A stretch of DNA of 36,817 nucleotides, taken from positions 1-36,817 of the IMG/VR virus record IMGVR_UViG_3300009103_000085; one strand, written 5' to 3'. The number at the start of each line of letters is the position of its first letter. The first letter of the stretch is position 1. A program made the position numbers and the translations under genes. Under the pieces are notes generated by a model. The model was not told the DNA's origin and searched no databases. It was given only the letters and a program-made list of their open reading frames with translations. Source of the DNA: a virus. Of the stretch, positions 1 through 8,660 are shown piece after piece.

Positions 1-1212
1 ATCTAGATTACAGTTTGGAAAACTCTCTAATACCTCTATCTTTTGATCAGTGTCGCTAAATTTTCTTACTAATAAATCAAAACTTCCAAACTTGTTTTTG
101 CTATCTTGGGATGCTACTAAATTAGCAATCGATATTTTAATCTTATTATTAGAATAAGCCCCATCGTCTAAAGCTTCTACATGAAACAGTTCATACTCTT
201 TTTCACCAAAAGGCTGAGATATAATAGAGGTAGTTTTAGCAGTTTGATATCGAGTATCAAATCTACCAAAAAGCGCTTGGAATTTTACCGTAGAAAGTGA
301 GTTGGATGAAGCCCTATACGAACCAGACGCAAAGCCAATACTTCCAGTAACAGTGGCTAATTCATTTTCTACAGCGTAATCTGCATATAATAAAACCTCT
401 TCCTTTTGAAACTTTTTAGGATCTGTATTTAGAATTTTGGAGATATAATTTTTAGAGCTAGGATTTAAGGAAGCGCTTAATACTTTTAGATTATTTACTC
501 CATACAGCTTCCCAAGAGCATTTCCATAGTTTGCAGACGTAGAGGAAAGTATTAAAGTGAATTCCCCTGAGGAGTCTGGGGTAAAAACGTCTGTTCTTAG
601 GTGGAGCTGTTTGGCTGACGCGACTGTAAGGCTGCCTGGCGTGGCCCCAAATAACATCGTTCCAGTAGCTGTCATTATCATTCCCCGTACTAGGGGAACT
701 AAGTTACTAGGATTAACAGAAGCTGCAACGTTAAAAGAATCATTATCCGTAAACACGGGAAAGCCTGCGGTTTCGTTCGTAGTAACTTGGTGGGTTGCTA
801 CCAGAAACCTCACGCATCCCCTAGCTCTCTTAACGCTGTCTGTTCCCTGGGTTTGGTCAAATGTTCCGCTAAGTTTAAATCCTGCATTTTTTACTATTCC
901 GTACACTTCTGTATTAGTAAAATCTGAAGTTGTGGAATTTGCGCCGGCGCCGAGAACTCTTGTGAATGTCAAAGCATTTCTATTTTGCAAAAACTGTTGA
1001 ACAGCATAAGGAGCAAAATAATCAGAATTTAAATTTCCAAATTTTTCTACAAAGTCCGCAAAATTTCCCACCGTAATTGGAACAAACGCGGGACCTTTAT
1101 CTGCAGTTCCTATAAGGCCGGCTGGTGTTCCCGTGATTGCATCTGGCGGAGATTCTGATAAGTCGATTTCGCTTTGAAAGAAACCGGGGGAACGATATAT
1201 TTGTTCAGCCAT
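1..1212 (-). CDS. Contractile tail sheath protein, gp18-like (3' end cut by window edge)
   Basis: This would be the sheath subunit that polymerises around the tail tube and contracts during infection. The reading frame opens at an ATG and stays open for 404 codons to base 1 with no stop, so the C-terminus is missing. The start is supported by AGGAG about 9 bases upstream. The N-terminus has the pattern of phage sheath proteins: SPGFFQSEIDLS at residues 8-19, then GLIGTADKGPAFVPITVG, then a DFVEKFG segment. Further on there is a PYAVQQFLQN helix and an LTFTRVLGAG strand, also usual in this family. It follows the neck and tail-completion genes, as expected for a sheath gene. The tube gene is expected just beyond the left edge. 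The family call is from recognised sequence pattern, not a database search. Confidence 0.88.
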   Translation of the reverse strand, partial: MAEQIYRSPGFFQSEIDLSESPPDAITGTPAGLIGTADKGPAFVPITVGNFADFVEKFGNLNSDYFAPYAVQQFLQNRNALTFTRVLGAGANSTTSDFTNTEVYGIVKNAGFKLSGTFDQTQGTDSVKRARGCVRFLVATHQVTTNETAGFPVFTDNDSFNVAASVNPSNLVPLVRGMIMTATGTMLFGATPGSLTVASAKQLHLRTDVFTPDSSGEFTLILSSTSANYGNALGKLYGVNNLKVLSASLNPSSKNYISKILNTDPKKFQKEEVLLYADYAVENELATVTGSIGFASGSYRASSNSLSTVKFQALFGRFDTRYQTAKTTSIISQPFGEKEYELFHVEALDDGAYSNNKIKISIANLVASQDSKNKFGSFDLLVRKFSDTDQKIEVLESFPNCNLD

Positions 1213-1293
1213 GAGATATTTCTCCTAATAAAAAGTATCTTGTAAAAAAGTCTAATTCATTTATTAAATATTACTTAAAAATGCAAAAAAAAG

Positions 1294-2634
1294 TTATTCT
1301 ACAATATCTTCTAAATCAGTCCCAGTTTCACCCCTAATAACAGTTTCGCCTTTCCTAGTATTGCGAGATGATACGCGTAAAACTACGGTTTTCTTTCTTC
1401 CAGTAATTTCGTCATAAACTGTTTTAGTAATAATTTCGTTGTGTGATTTAGAATTGTATCCACCCACCCCAGTGGTTTTGGCTTCAGAGGCAGAAGTATT
1501 TTTGGGATTTGTGGAATTTGATGAAGCTCGATAAGCGCCTGGATCTGATTCGCCCGTCGTCACAAGAGATTCTGACGCTACATCATCACTGCCAATGGCT
1601 TGACCAGGAAAAAAATCATCTTCTGTTTCCAGATCTTCTAATATTCTAGAATTTACATCTCCGGAGATGGGTCCACCAATATTCATGGGTCTTGCATTTG
1701 AATCTTCTACAACGAACGTTATCTGAGGGGCTGAAACAAATGACTTTATTCCGGAAGGTACCCCCGGGGCTTTGGGCTCTATTAAATAAGCAACAACACT
1801 CATGTTAAATGAATATCTTATTATACGCTCTTCGGTAGAAAAATCTTGAATGTTTCCTTGCTCTGTTAATTCGCTGTCCACATATCCTACAAACCAGTAA
1901 CCCTTTTCGGTCTCTAGCCTAAATGATCGTTGGTGCATATTTTGATACGAAGACATCAGCGTAGATATCAAGCCATTCATTTGCGACGTATATTGAGTCC
2001 AAAATGCAATTTCATATTCAGCTTGAAAATACTTAGTAGGAGGAATTTCTATAGTTTCTATAATATTATTATTCAGCTTAGGTAAAAGAACTTTTCCCTT
2101 TTCTTCTAACTGGGAATCTATTCCAAAAGTTTCCCTCCTGGTTCCATCAGCGCCTGCAGGGCTGCCAGATTTAGTAACTTTTCTTGGTATTTCATCCGAA
2201 ATTGTAAAAATATTTTCAAATCCAAGTTTGTTTATCAATCTTTGATACCTAGGGTCTTCTTTGCTTAATCTTCGTTTAATCGTAAATGGTAAATTTTGCA
2301 TGGGACCATGGCCGATGGACGGAGCTTGGCTGATTCCAGATCTCAATATGGAAATTAATGGAATAATAACAGTATTATTTTCGTCCCTAAGCGGTTCATT
2401 TCTTCTTAAGATTGCAAATCGTTCCCCAGTTGCGAAAATTGTAGGAACCCTCACCGTTTCGTTCTCCATCATATAATACAGGGGTAATTCTTCATTAAAT
2501 AATTTGAAGACTGCTTTATCGACATCTTCTATAGTGCAGGGTGGTAAACTAAAGTCAGTAGTTTGTGTAGTGTTTTCATACCCCTGGGGAGTATCAAATT
2601 CAGTATTTTTTTCTTTAGTAAATCGCGTTGACAT
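1294..2634 (-). CDS. Probable tail terminator / sheath-completion protein, gp15-like, with long C-terminal extension
   Basis: The 446-residue product probably caps the top of the tail and joins it to the neck, as T4 gp15 does. Support is positional and by pattern. An early segment VRVPTIFATGERF resembles the gp15 N-terminal strand, followed by a PLISILRSGI strand. A middle segment AEYEIAFWTQYTSQMNGL and a later IIRYSFNMSVVAYLIEP strand follow the gp15 order of elements. It lies between the gp14-like gene and the sheath gene, the position of gene 15 in T4. T4 gp15 is about 272 residues. Here roughly the last 150 residues, after KAPGVPSG, are extra, polar and Ser/Thr/Glu-rich, and look disordered. 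A clear AAAGGA ribosome site precedes the ATG. The fold assignment is an inference from weak similarity. Confidence 0.55.
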   Translation of the reverse strand: MSTRFTKEKNTEFDTPQGYENTTQTTDFSLPPCTIEDVDKAVFKLFNEELPLYYMMENETVRVPTIFATGERFAILRRNEPLRDENNTVIIPLISILRSGISQAPSIGHGPMQNLPFTIKRRLSKEDPRYQRLINKLGFENIFTISDEIPRKVTKSGSPAGADGTRRETFGIDSQLEEKGKVLLPKLNNNIIETIEIPPTKYFQAEYEIAFWTQYTSQMNGLISTLMSSYQNMHQRSFRLETEKGYWFVGYVDSELTEQGNIQDFSTEERIIRYSFNMSVVAYLIEPKAPGVPSGIKSFVSAPQITFVVEDSNARPMNIGGPISGDVNSRILEDLETEDDFFPGQAIGSDDVASESLVTTGESDPGAYRASSNSTNPKNTSASEAKTTGVGGYNSKSHNEIITKTVYDEITGRKKTVVLRVSSRNTRKGETVIRGETGTDLEDIVE

Positions 2635-2648
2635 AGTTTCCTTTATTT

Positions 2649-3317
2649 TTACTCATCATAAAAAGCCGAATCACCCTTAGCAGGCAATCCTTTAGGAGTA
2701 ACTTTCTTAGGGCCAGTTAGGGGCTTTTCTAATTTTCCACTTTCTATTAACGCTCTTTCATCATTAGTTTTTCCTAATTGATTTTCTGGATAACCTCGCT
2801 GCTGGACAAATAATTTCTCTATAGCATCTGGGTCGCTTAGTGATTCGTCAGTTGGGCCTATCGGCACAAAATTTATTTGACCTTGTCTAGCCTGTACTCC
2901 CGTTAATGTAATTCCAGCGTAATGTTCTATTTCGCCAAAAATGCTTTTATCGTATACCAACGAAATTATTTCAAAAAAATTAGTTCCATAACTGTAGTAA
3001 TCCCCTACAGATACAGTCTCTGCTAAACCCTTGTCTATTATGTCTCTCCACTGTATATACACTAACTGCCTATATTTTTCATCTACTCCAAATTTATCAG
3101 TAATATACTGCCCTGCCTCCCAATCAACCAAGACATCAATTTTAATAGGTGGATCGAAAACTTTGTTTGGAGCTTCCTCATATACGGGATCTACGTTGGA
3201 TAAATCATCTCTTACACGATAGTAATAAATATTTTGCCCTATTACATCTTTTATTACTTCTTTGGTAATATCAGAAATAAAGTTTATTTCCCGGTGTGTA
3301 ATAAAAAGTCTTGCCAT
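2649..3317 (-). CDS. Neck protein, gp14-like
   Basis: The 222-residue product is probably a neck (head-closure) protein that binds the portal side of the filled head. The N-terminus LFITHREINFISDITKEV runs into DVIGQNIYYYRV, a pattern I associate with gp14-type neck proteins of marine T4-like phages. It continues with EEAPNKVFDPPIKIDVLV, GDYYSYGTNFFEI and a FGEIEHYAGI strand. The C-terminal 60 residues are polar and end in a Lys/Pro-rich tail. Only 3 bases separate it from the gp13-like gene upstream and 14 from the gp15-like gene downstream, so the three neck and tail-completion genes form one unit in the order 13-14-15. T4 gp14 is about 256 residues, which is comparable. Function is inferred from this order and the recalled family pattern. 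Confidence 0.6.
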   Translation of the reverse strand: MARLFITHREINFISDITKEVIKDVIGQNIYYYRVRDDLSNVDPVYEEAPNKVFDPPIKIDVLVDWEAGQYITDKFGVDEKYRQLVYIQWRDIIDKGLAETVSVGDYYSYGTNFFEIISLVYDKSIFGEIEHYAGITLTGVQARQGQINFVPIGPTDESLSDPDAIEKLFVQQRGYPENQLGKTNDERALIESGKLEKPLTGPKKVTPKGLPAKGDSAFYDE

Positions 3318-3320
3318 TTT

Positions 3321-4517
3321 TTAACCTGTAAAAATGGCTAAGCCATTTGGCATCGGTATTTGTCTAAGTAGCCTTTGAAGGGCTTCTGCTTCATCGGCAG
3401 CTGAGGTGATCATTGCTGTATAGGTCAATTTGTCTAATTGTTCTGTTAGTTGGGTTTTAAGTGATTCTTTTTCAGTAGTAGCTTGTGAAATTAAATCTGC
3501 TCCATTTAATGTTAATTCTGATCCTGGGATAGGCACGCTTTGAAATTTAGATCTTACTAACCCCAATAGTTCCTTGCATAAAGAGGCAGCGTATTGCCTC
3601 ACCCACTGCCTTCCCATGGAATTGATTCCAGAGTATGTTAAATACCCATAAGGTACATTAGAAACGTTGTTAACCCCCTGCAGCGTATCGTCCTTATAAG
3701 ATGGGTTAAAGGGATCTGGAGATAAAAGAACTCTTACCCAAAGCTTTTTAGGACTAGTGGAAGTGGGAGTTGGATAAATTCTTAATTTAGTACCAATGAT
3801 TTGGTATGAATAATTAGATCGCCTCACACGGTTCGATAAATCCATTTGTCCCGCCCTTAAAACATCTTCAAATACGGGAAGAACATAAAAAACAGTTTCT
3901 GGGGTAAAAGATTCAAAAGCAAATTCATTAGAAAGGTAATTAATTGCCGACGTTGTATCAAAGAACCTGTAGGCAGCCTGTGGGTTTTCATGATAAACTT
4001 CCGTAATTCTCATTTTAGTTCTTGTACCGGCTGGTTGAGTATCGTACAGAGTTGTTCCACTTGCATTCTTTAAATCAGTATACAGATCATAATCTTGAAC
4101 ATTGGTCTTCAGCTGGATCGAGCCGCTAACTTGATCATAAGAACCACCAACAGACGCTTCCATAGAAAATACTTCAGATTTTTGTAAAGGAAAATAAAAG
4201 TTTTCTCTTTGTAGAAATCTTTCTTTCCCATGGGGGCCTACGTTAAAACTACCGGATGTGAAAGAGCCAGTTGTAAATCCCAGCATGTTCATTAACGTAT
4301 TTTCAGATTGATGCATGTTTATGATATAGCTATATTCCATGAAAGCTTCTTCAAAACAAGACCAAATCTGCTTTTTAGTCAATTCAACTGAAAGAATATC
4401 ATCTCCCAGCCTTCTTTTGACGAATGTGACCATTTGATCCGCCTCTGTTGAAAAGGCGGAATCAGAATTAAAAAATCCAAAAGGGGTGGGATTTTCAGTA
4501 GAAGAAAAGGTTGCCAT
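3321..4517 (-). CDS. Neck protein, gp13-like
   Basis: The 398-residue product is probably the first head-completion protein to attach to the portal after packaging. The N-terminal part has NPTPFGFFNSDSAFSTEAD and then a helical segment VKRRLGDDILSVELTKKQIW followed by FEEAFMEYSYIIN, typical of gp13-type neck proteins in marine T4-like phages. A later stretch (YSYQIIGTKLRIYPTP and KKLWVRVLLSPDPFNPS) and a conserved-looking helix MGRQWVRQYAASLCKELLG support the same family. T4 gp13 is about 309 residues, so this is longer. It is preceded by the longest non-coding gap of the window (about 194 bases) and has only a weak ribosome site (TTGGAAAATTAA before ATG). It may therefore have its own promoter, though I see no clear one. 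Confidence 0.65.
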   Translation of the reverse strand: MATFSSTENPTPFGFFNSDSAFSTEADQMVTFVKRRLGDDILSVELTKKQIWSCFEEAFMEYSYIINMHQSENTLMNMLGFTTGSFTSGSFNVGPHGKERFLQRENFYFPLQKSEVFSMEASVGGSYDQVSGSIQLKTNVQDYDLYTDLKNASGTTLYDTQPAGTRTKMRITEVYHENPQAAYRFFDTTSAINYLSNEFAFESFTPETVFYVLPVFEDVLRAGQMDLSNRVRRSNYSYQIIGTKLRIYPTPTSTSPKKLWVRVLLSPDPFNPSYKDDTLQGVNNVSNVPYGYLTYSGINSMGRQWVRQYAASLCKELLGLVRSKFQSVPIPGSELTLNGADLISQATTEKESLKTQLTEQLDKLTYTAMITSAADEAEALQRLLRQIPMPNGLAIFTG

Positions 4518-4711
4518 TTAATTTTCCAATTTTAATCTTTCATAATAACTATTTTGGAAAAATTTAATTTGACTGTTATCTATTTTAATTAACAGAATTC
4601 TTATCTTTCACTATGGCAGTCAAACCATAAGGCCAATATTACTAAATTTAAATTTTAAGTTATCTAAATTTGTTTTGGCACATTGTGGAATAGGGTCAAA
4701 CAATATATAGC

Positions 4712-4942
4712 TTATTCAGAGGTAGTTGTCTTCTTAGCTGCCTTAGAAAATTTTAAGCGAGATGCCAAACTAGAGCCTAGACCTGCGGCTTTTTCAGATT
4801 TTTTTACTGTTTCAGTAGCCGCTGCTGTTTTGGTAGCGGCCTTAGGCTTAGCCTTAGATGCAGCTTTTGGTGTCGATTTAGAAACTGCAGCTTTTGTTGC
4901 ATGCTCCTCTGTTCTCCTTACTCTCATTCTTCTTCTACTCAT
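4712..4942 (-). CDS. Small highly basic Ala/Lys/Pro-rich protein, histone-H1-like
   Basis: The 76-residue product starts MSRRRMRVRRTEEHATKAA and continues with repeats of the kind KAASKAKPKAATK, ending in SRLKFSKAAKKTTTSE. The composition (Lys, Ala, Thr, Pro, few hydrophobics, an Arg-rich N-terminus) is like the tail of histone H1 or bacterial Hc1-type proteins, so non-specific nucleic-acid binding is likely. The frame is open further upstream to an ATG at 4993. I chose 4942 because GGAG sits 7 bases before that ATG and the upstream 17 residues look unrelated. The gene lies alone between the capsid terminator and the neck genes, which suggests late expression and perhaps a packaged DNA-condensing protein. 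I do not recognise a named family, and the role is an inference from composition and place. Confidence 0.65.
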   Translation of the reverse strand: MSRRRMRVRRTEEHATKAAVSKSTPKAASKAKPKAATKTAAATETVKKSEKAAGLGSSLASRLKFSKAAKKTTTSE

Positions 4943-4949
4943 GACTAAT

Positions 4950-4953
4950 CTCC
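4950..4953 (-). promoter_or_regulatory. Ribosome binding site that decides the start of the basic protein
   Basis: GGAG on the minus strand lies 7 bases upstream of the ATG at 4942. No similar site precedes the in-frame ATG at 4993, so the shorter product is preferred. Confidence 0.6.
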
Positions 4954-5021
4954 AACATAGTTGAGGTATAAATAAATATAGAGTCTTATGCATAAAAAAT
5001 TGCTTTTGAACGTATTTTTTT

Positions 5022-5058
5022 AAAAAATAAAAAAAAATGGCTGCCCTAAGGCAGCCAT
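5022..5058 (-). terminator. Rho-independent terminator after the major capsid gene
   Basis: On the minus strand a perfect 9-bp stem (ATGGCTGCC / GGCAGCCAT) with a 4-base TTAG loop is followed at once by TTTTTTTTATTTTTT. The stem pairs 5037-5045 with 5050-5058 and the T-run is 5022-5036. It starts about 35 bases past the capsid stop codon. This is the clearest terminator in the window and probably separates the capsid transcript from the neck and tail genes. Confidence 0.88.
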
Positions 5059-5060
5059 TA

Positions 5061-5074
5061 TGCGTAATTACGCA
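5061..5074. repeat. Perfect 14-bp palindrome between capsid stop and terminator
   Basis: The sequence TGCGTAATTACGCA reads the same on both strands. In RNA it could form a 5-bp stem with an AAUU loop, standing just ahead of the terminator hairpin. It could protect the capsid message from 3' decay, or be a protein binding site. Neither is shown by the sequence. Confidence 0.6.
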
Positions 5075-5092
5075 GGAAAGTTACAAATTAAC

Positions 5093-7018
5093 TTAAATAA
5101 TATTCATATTCAAGACAGTAACAGTTCCATAAAAATCAGCACGAACTAACTTTTTACCGTATCTCGTCATCACACCTTTTCTTGGGGTAAAATCTTCAGG
5201 AGCGAAGATTGTTGGTGTCACGATAAGGGGAACATAAGGAGCGTAGACATATCCAGTCTCTAGATAGCTTCCGCCTTTATATCCAACTAGCACCTTATTT
5301 CTTGGGAAATAAGGATCCTTGTACACGGTGAATCGATTGCTAAGTTGACCAGCGCGCTCTGCGCCTAGAGTAAACGGGCTAGACACCTGTCCTTCGTTAC
5401 TTAAACCAAGGTCCGGCTTATAGAAAACAGAAGATTCCAAGATAGTTGCAACATCTGGGCCTACAACAACAAAGTTAGCAGAGCCACGCAACGTCTTTCG
5501 GTGAATAGTGTTACCAGCATCGATAATGGTTTCCACAAGCGTTTCATACCATTCCCGTACCGTTCCTGTGAATGCAGGACCAGGAGCAAGTGTTGAACTA
5601 GCCAGAACTTCAGTGCCATTTTCTTTATTGACAAACTTTCCTGGAGCTCTTGACCAATACAAGTTAGCGCCTGATGCTCCTTGGAGAAGGTCATTCAGAA
5701 TTTCTCGATCAATTTCTAGAGCAACTTGCTCAGAAAGTATTTGAGTTAATTCCACTTCAGCATCTAGAGAATGATATGCATTCATGTCTTGAGCCAATTC
5801 TGGAGACCAGCGAGCACGGAGCTTTCTGGTTTCTGCCACAACTGGAACAGATTCGATCTTGATATCAATCTCAGGAATTTCTGGAGACGGGGTACTTGCA
5901 AAGTTCGACTCGAAAGTCGGAATAACAAGAGTTTGACCGTCTGAAGAAGTAAAATTAGCATCCTGAACATACTGACATTCTAATGTTGCTGCGGTAGCTG
6001 CTGTCTGAGTACCAGAAACAATGAAAAGTACACCAATATCTGACGAATCTAAGCCAGATGGGGGACTAGTCACGCTAGTGATCGTAGAAATAGGCGTAAT
6101 TCCAGTAACGCTTGCTCCAGTTGCTCCTGCGGGAGTAACTTTTACCAGTTGATTCAAACGACGAACATTGATAAGGCCGATGCCTTGTCCTTGCAGATCA
6201 CTACTAACCGGTCCATACGGAGTTGTATCGCCGCCAGCAAACAAACCGATCTCTTTAATAGCCGTAAAATCCACTGGCTGATTTGCAGAAGCTGATAGGG
6301 ATGAAGCCTTAACTACTATAGCAGTATAAGAATTAGCTTTGGCACCAGCGCCGTTGGCATCTTCAATCAAGGTCGTAAGAGCAGGATCAAACTGGATTAA
6401 TTTTCCATCAGAACCGGTTGCCATTAAGACCGATGTAGCAGACATAGTACTACCATCTCGGAATGCACCCGAAGTGATTAGAGTAACAGCTCCAGCAGTT
6501 TGCCAAACTCTGGAATAGCCAGCGCCGGCGAGGTCATACATACCACCAGTTTGGGTTGCTCCATCTTGAACTGATTTACCAGCGGGGTTGCCATAAATCG
6601 AAGAGCCAGTATTGTATACCGCCTCGTCCGTGTTAGCTTGCCCCTGTACTGTACCGTAGGTATAGTCTAGGTAAAAGAGTAGGCCAGATGGAAGACTCAT
6701 AGGTTGGATTGATACGATCTCATTAGCCACGAGTCCACCAAAGACTCTACGGACAATAGGGAAAGCAATATTGGTAAATCCTTGCATGTCTCCGCTGGCC
6801 GCACCAGAAGCGTTACCAGTGCCTAGAGAGCTTTGCTCTCGCAGCAGTTGGGCCGCCTGATTTTCTAAGAGTACAGCCATATTTTCTCGATGAACACCAT
6901 CCATTCCTCGCAAGAGACCAGTACGTGACCATTTCTCTACAAGTCGTTGGCTTTGTTGACCAAGATGTCTTTGGCGAATACCCTCAGTTAGTTGATTTAG
7001 AGTAAATTTCTTAGACAT
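5093..7018 (-). CDS. Major capsid protein, gp23-like
   Basis: The 641-residue product is the main shell subunit of the head. The conserved gp23 segments are visible: FPIVRRVFGGLVANEIV followed by SIQPMSLPSG at about residues 87-110, and at about 383-440 IDIKIESVPVVAETRKLRAR with ELAQDMNAYHSLDAEVEL and EIDREIL. T4 gp23 is 521 residues. The extra length is mostly between about 125 and 375, a Gly/Ala/Ser/Thr-rich, probably beta-rich insertion. The N-terminal 60 residues (basic and Gln-rich) look like the piece removed by the gp21-type protease. LLE (50-52) and LRE (59-61) fit the usual L/I-x-E cleavage rule. AAAGGAAATAAAA precedes the ATG. The gene follows the scaffold gene by 51 bases and ends in a strong terminator, consistent with very high expression. 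Confidence 0.92.
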   Translation of the reverse strand: MSKKFTLNQLTEGIRQRHLGQQSQRLVEKWSRTGLLRGMDGVHRENMAVLLENQAAQLLREQSSLGTGNASGAASGDMQGFTNIAFPIVRRVFGGLVANEIVSIQPMSLPSGLLFYLDYTYGTVQGQANTDEAVYNTGSSIYGNPAGKSVQDGATQTGGMYDLAGAGYSRVWQTAGAVTLITSGAFRDGSTMSATSVLMATGSDGKLIQFDPALTTLIEDANGAGAKANSYTAIVVKASSLSASANQPVDFTAIKEIGLFAGGDTTPYGPVSSDLQGQGIGLINVRRLNQLVKVTPAGATGASVTGITPISTITSVTSPPSGLDSSDIGVLFIVSGTQTAATAATLECQYVQDANFTSSDGQTLVIPTFESNFASTPSPEIPEIDIKIESVPVVAETRKLRARWSPELAQDMNAYHSLDAEVELTQILSEQVALEIDREILNDLLQGASGANLYWSRAPGKFVNKENGTEVLASSTLAPGPAFTGTVREWYETLVETIIDAGNTIHRKTLRGSANFVVVGPDVATILESSVFYKPDLGLSNEGQVSSPFTLGAERAGQLSNRFTVYKDPYFPRNKVLVGYKGGSYLETGYVYAPYVPLIVTPTIFAPEDFTPRKGVMTRYGKKLVRADFYGTVTVLNMNII

Positions 7019-7069
7019 TTTTATTTCCTTTAATATAGTCTAATATATTTTCTAAGGGTTGTTGTTATT

Positions 7070-8611
7070 TTAGCCACGCTTAATGCCGGCTAAAAGGGCC
7101 CAACGATCCGCCACTCCGTCACTCTCATTCAGGGGCTGGCCTGAAGGTCGTGTCGATTTCGAAGACGATCCGAGCACTTTTCTCTCTTTCGACTCTTTAA
7201 TGGGTTCTTCTTTTTGAAGTCCATTTGAGAGACTTTTATAAAGAAGCTTAGCTTCTCTCAATGTTTCTGCACCGTCAAGTGCTTCAACGATAGTACGCTG
7301 TTGCTTTCTAGTTAATTCTTTGTTTTGCATTAATTTATTTGCATAAAGCAATTTAGCATTAAACAAGTTCATATCCGAAAGCTGTTCTTGCAACTTAGTA
7401 ACAGCCCTAGTTGCATGACGCAACTTTTCTTTAAGAGCTCGATTATTCCGGCTCTCTTCTGGTTCATCTAATTCATTCCCAGTGTCTTCTACAACTACGG
7501 TAGGTGACGCTGGTTCCGGGGTTTCTTCTTTGTCTAAAGTAGAAGTAATTTGAGATTTTTTCTCTATTTCTGACGCTAGCGCTTCGAGAAGTTCATTCTC
7601 ATCAATCTCTATAATCTCGTCATCTGATTCATTAAGTTCGTGCGGAACTCCGTCCATTTCTTCTTGAATCAGTCGATTGATTTCATCGCGAAAGTCTACT
7701 TCACTCATATTTCTATACCCGGAAGTAATTTCTGTTTCTTCAGAAAGTTCAATATCAACTCCCTCGAGTTCTAATACGACTTCCTCTTCCCCAACTTCAA
7801 CTGGGACACCTTGATCCAAGACGTCTCCTATGGCTTCTAGCTCTGCTGCTTCTTCAGCAGCTTCATCTGCCACAGTTTCCAAGGCGGCCTTAGCATCCTC
7901 GATGGCTTCTTGTGCGTCATCCAAAGCTTCCATAGCGTCTGCGGCTGGGTCTTCGATGGGGGCAATGTCGACGGTTTCTTCTTCTTCAGAGACCTCGACC
8001 TCGACACCCTCGACATCATCAGCTGTTTCTTCAAATAGCTTTTGGAAAACGCTGTTTTTTAATCGATGTGACATTTCTTTTAACTCCTTTAACATGCGTT
8101 CGATTTTATCGTGAGGATGATCATCACCAGCCTCCTTTAACAGCAAACTTTTTTCTCTTAATTCGATTGCTTGCTGTAATAAAGAATTAAATTCTTTAAA
8201 AACTGTTAACTGATCAACATCTTCCTGGGATTGCTCTGGATTATTGATCATGTTAGAAAATTGCTTATACTTAGTTTCTATTACCGCATATTCATCTTCA
8301 AAATTATTCACGGCATCGGGAGAGCTATGCTGGATTAACTCTGCCAAAGATTCTGCGAGTTCTAAGTCTTGTGAAGAGGCTTCTGTATTTTCGGAAACTT
8401 CGTTTGGTTCTTCTTGGGTTGTAACATCAGCTTCCAATGGAGTATTTTCTGTATTGAATACTTGTTTATTGTCTCCAAAAAATTCTGCTTCTACTAAAGA
8501 TTGCAATTGTGGTGTAATCGCATCGATAATTTTATTCCTAGCGGATTCTTCTGCCATTTTTTTTAGCTGTTCTGCATCTAATATGGCTTGTTCATACATC
8601 GAAGTAGTCAT
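7070..8611 (-). CDS. Prohead core scaffolding protein, gp22-like
   Basis: The 513-residue product is probably the internal scaffold around which the capsid assembles and which the prohead protease later digests. It is strongly acidic, with long Glu/Asp/Ala-rich helical stretches in the middle (about residues 205-290, for example EDAKAALETVADEAAEEAAE), and lacks recognisable enzymatic motifs. The N-terminus MTTSMYEQAILDAEQLKK and the C-terminal QRTIVEALDGAETLREAKLL helix are of the type I know from scaffold genes next to the capsid gene in marine T4-like phages. It lies directly upstream of the capsid gene, the position of gene 22 in T4. T4 gp22 is about 269 residues, so this is nearly twice as long. 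The ribosome site (GAGTG) is weak. Confidence 0.75.
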   Translation of the reverse strand: MTTSMYEQAILDAEQLKKMAEESARNKIIDAITPQLQSLVEAEFFGDNKQVFNTENTPLEADVTTQEEPNEVSENTEASSQDLELAESLAELIQHSSPDAVNNFEDEYAVIETKYKQFSNMINNPEQSQEDVDQLTVFKEFNSLLQQAIELREKSLLLKEAGDDHPHDKIERMLKELKEMSHRLKNSVFQKLFEETADDVEGVEVEVSEEEETVDIAPIEDPAADAMEALDDAQEAIEDAKAALETVADEAAEEAAELEAIGDVLDQGVPVEVGEEEVVLELEGVDIELSEETEITSGYRNMSEVDFRDEINRLIQEEMDGVPHELNESDDEIIEIDENELLEALASEIEKKSQITSTLDKEETPEPASPTVVVEDTGNELDEPEESRNNRALKEKLRHATRAVTKLQEQLSDMNLFNAKLLYANKLMQNKELTRKQQRTIVEALDGAETLREAKLLYKSLSNGLQKEEPIKESKERKVLGSSSKSTRPSGQPLNESDGVADRWALLAGIKRG

Positions 8612-8660
8612 GTTTTCACTCTAATATCAAAAAATAAATATCGTTAAAATTTTAAAAAAA

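Noticed and set aside
557-1000. Open frame on the plus strand, 147 codons
   Set aside because: It lies wholly opposite the sheath gene, and its translation has no recognisable family pattern. It is an antisense shadow, as are the other plus-strand frames in the window.
301-1535. YRASSNS occurs in both the sheath and the gp15-like C-terminal tail
   Set aside because: The codons differ and the flanking residues do not align, so it is most likely coincidence between Ser/Asn-rich sequences.
4568-4624. 8-base inverted repeat TTTGACTG / CAGTCAAA in the largest intergenic gap
   Set aside because: The loop is over 40 bases and there is no further pairing or T-run, so it is neither a terminator nor a convincing RNA structure. 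I also looked for a promoter here and found no good -35/-10 pair.
4967-4974. TATAAATA, identical to the T4 late promoter core
   Set aside because: It lies on the plus strand and would drive transcription antisense to the capsid gene. The same 8 bases also occur by chance inside genes (for example near 30590 and 35395, minus strand), so it is not convincing as a promoter.
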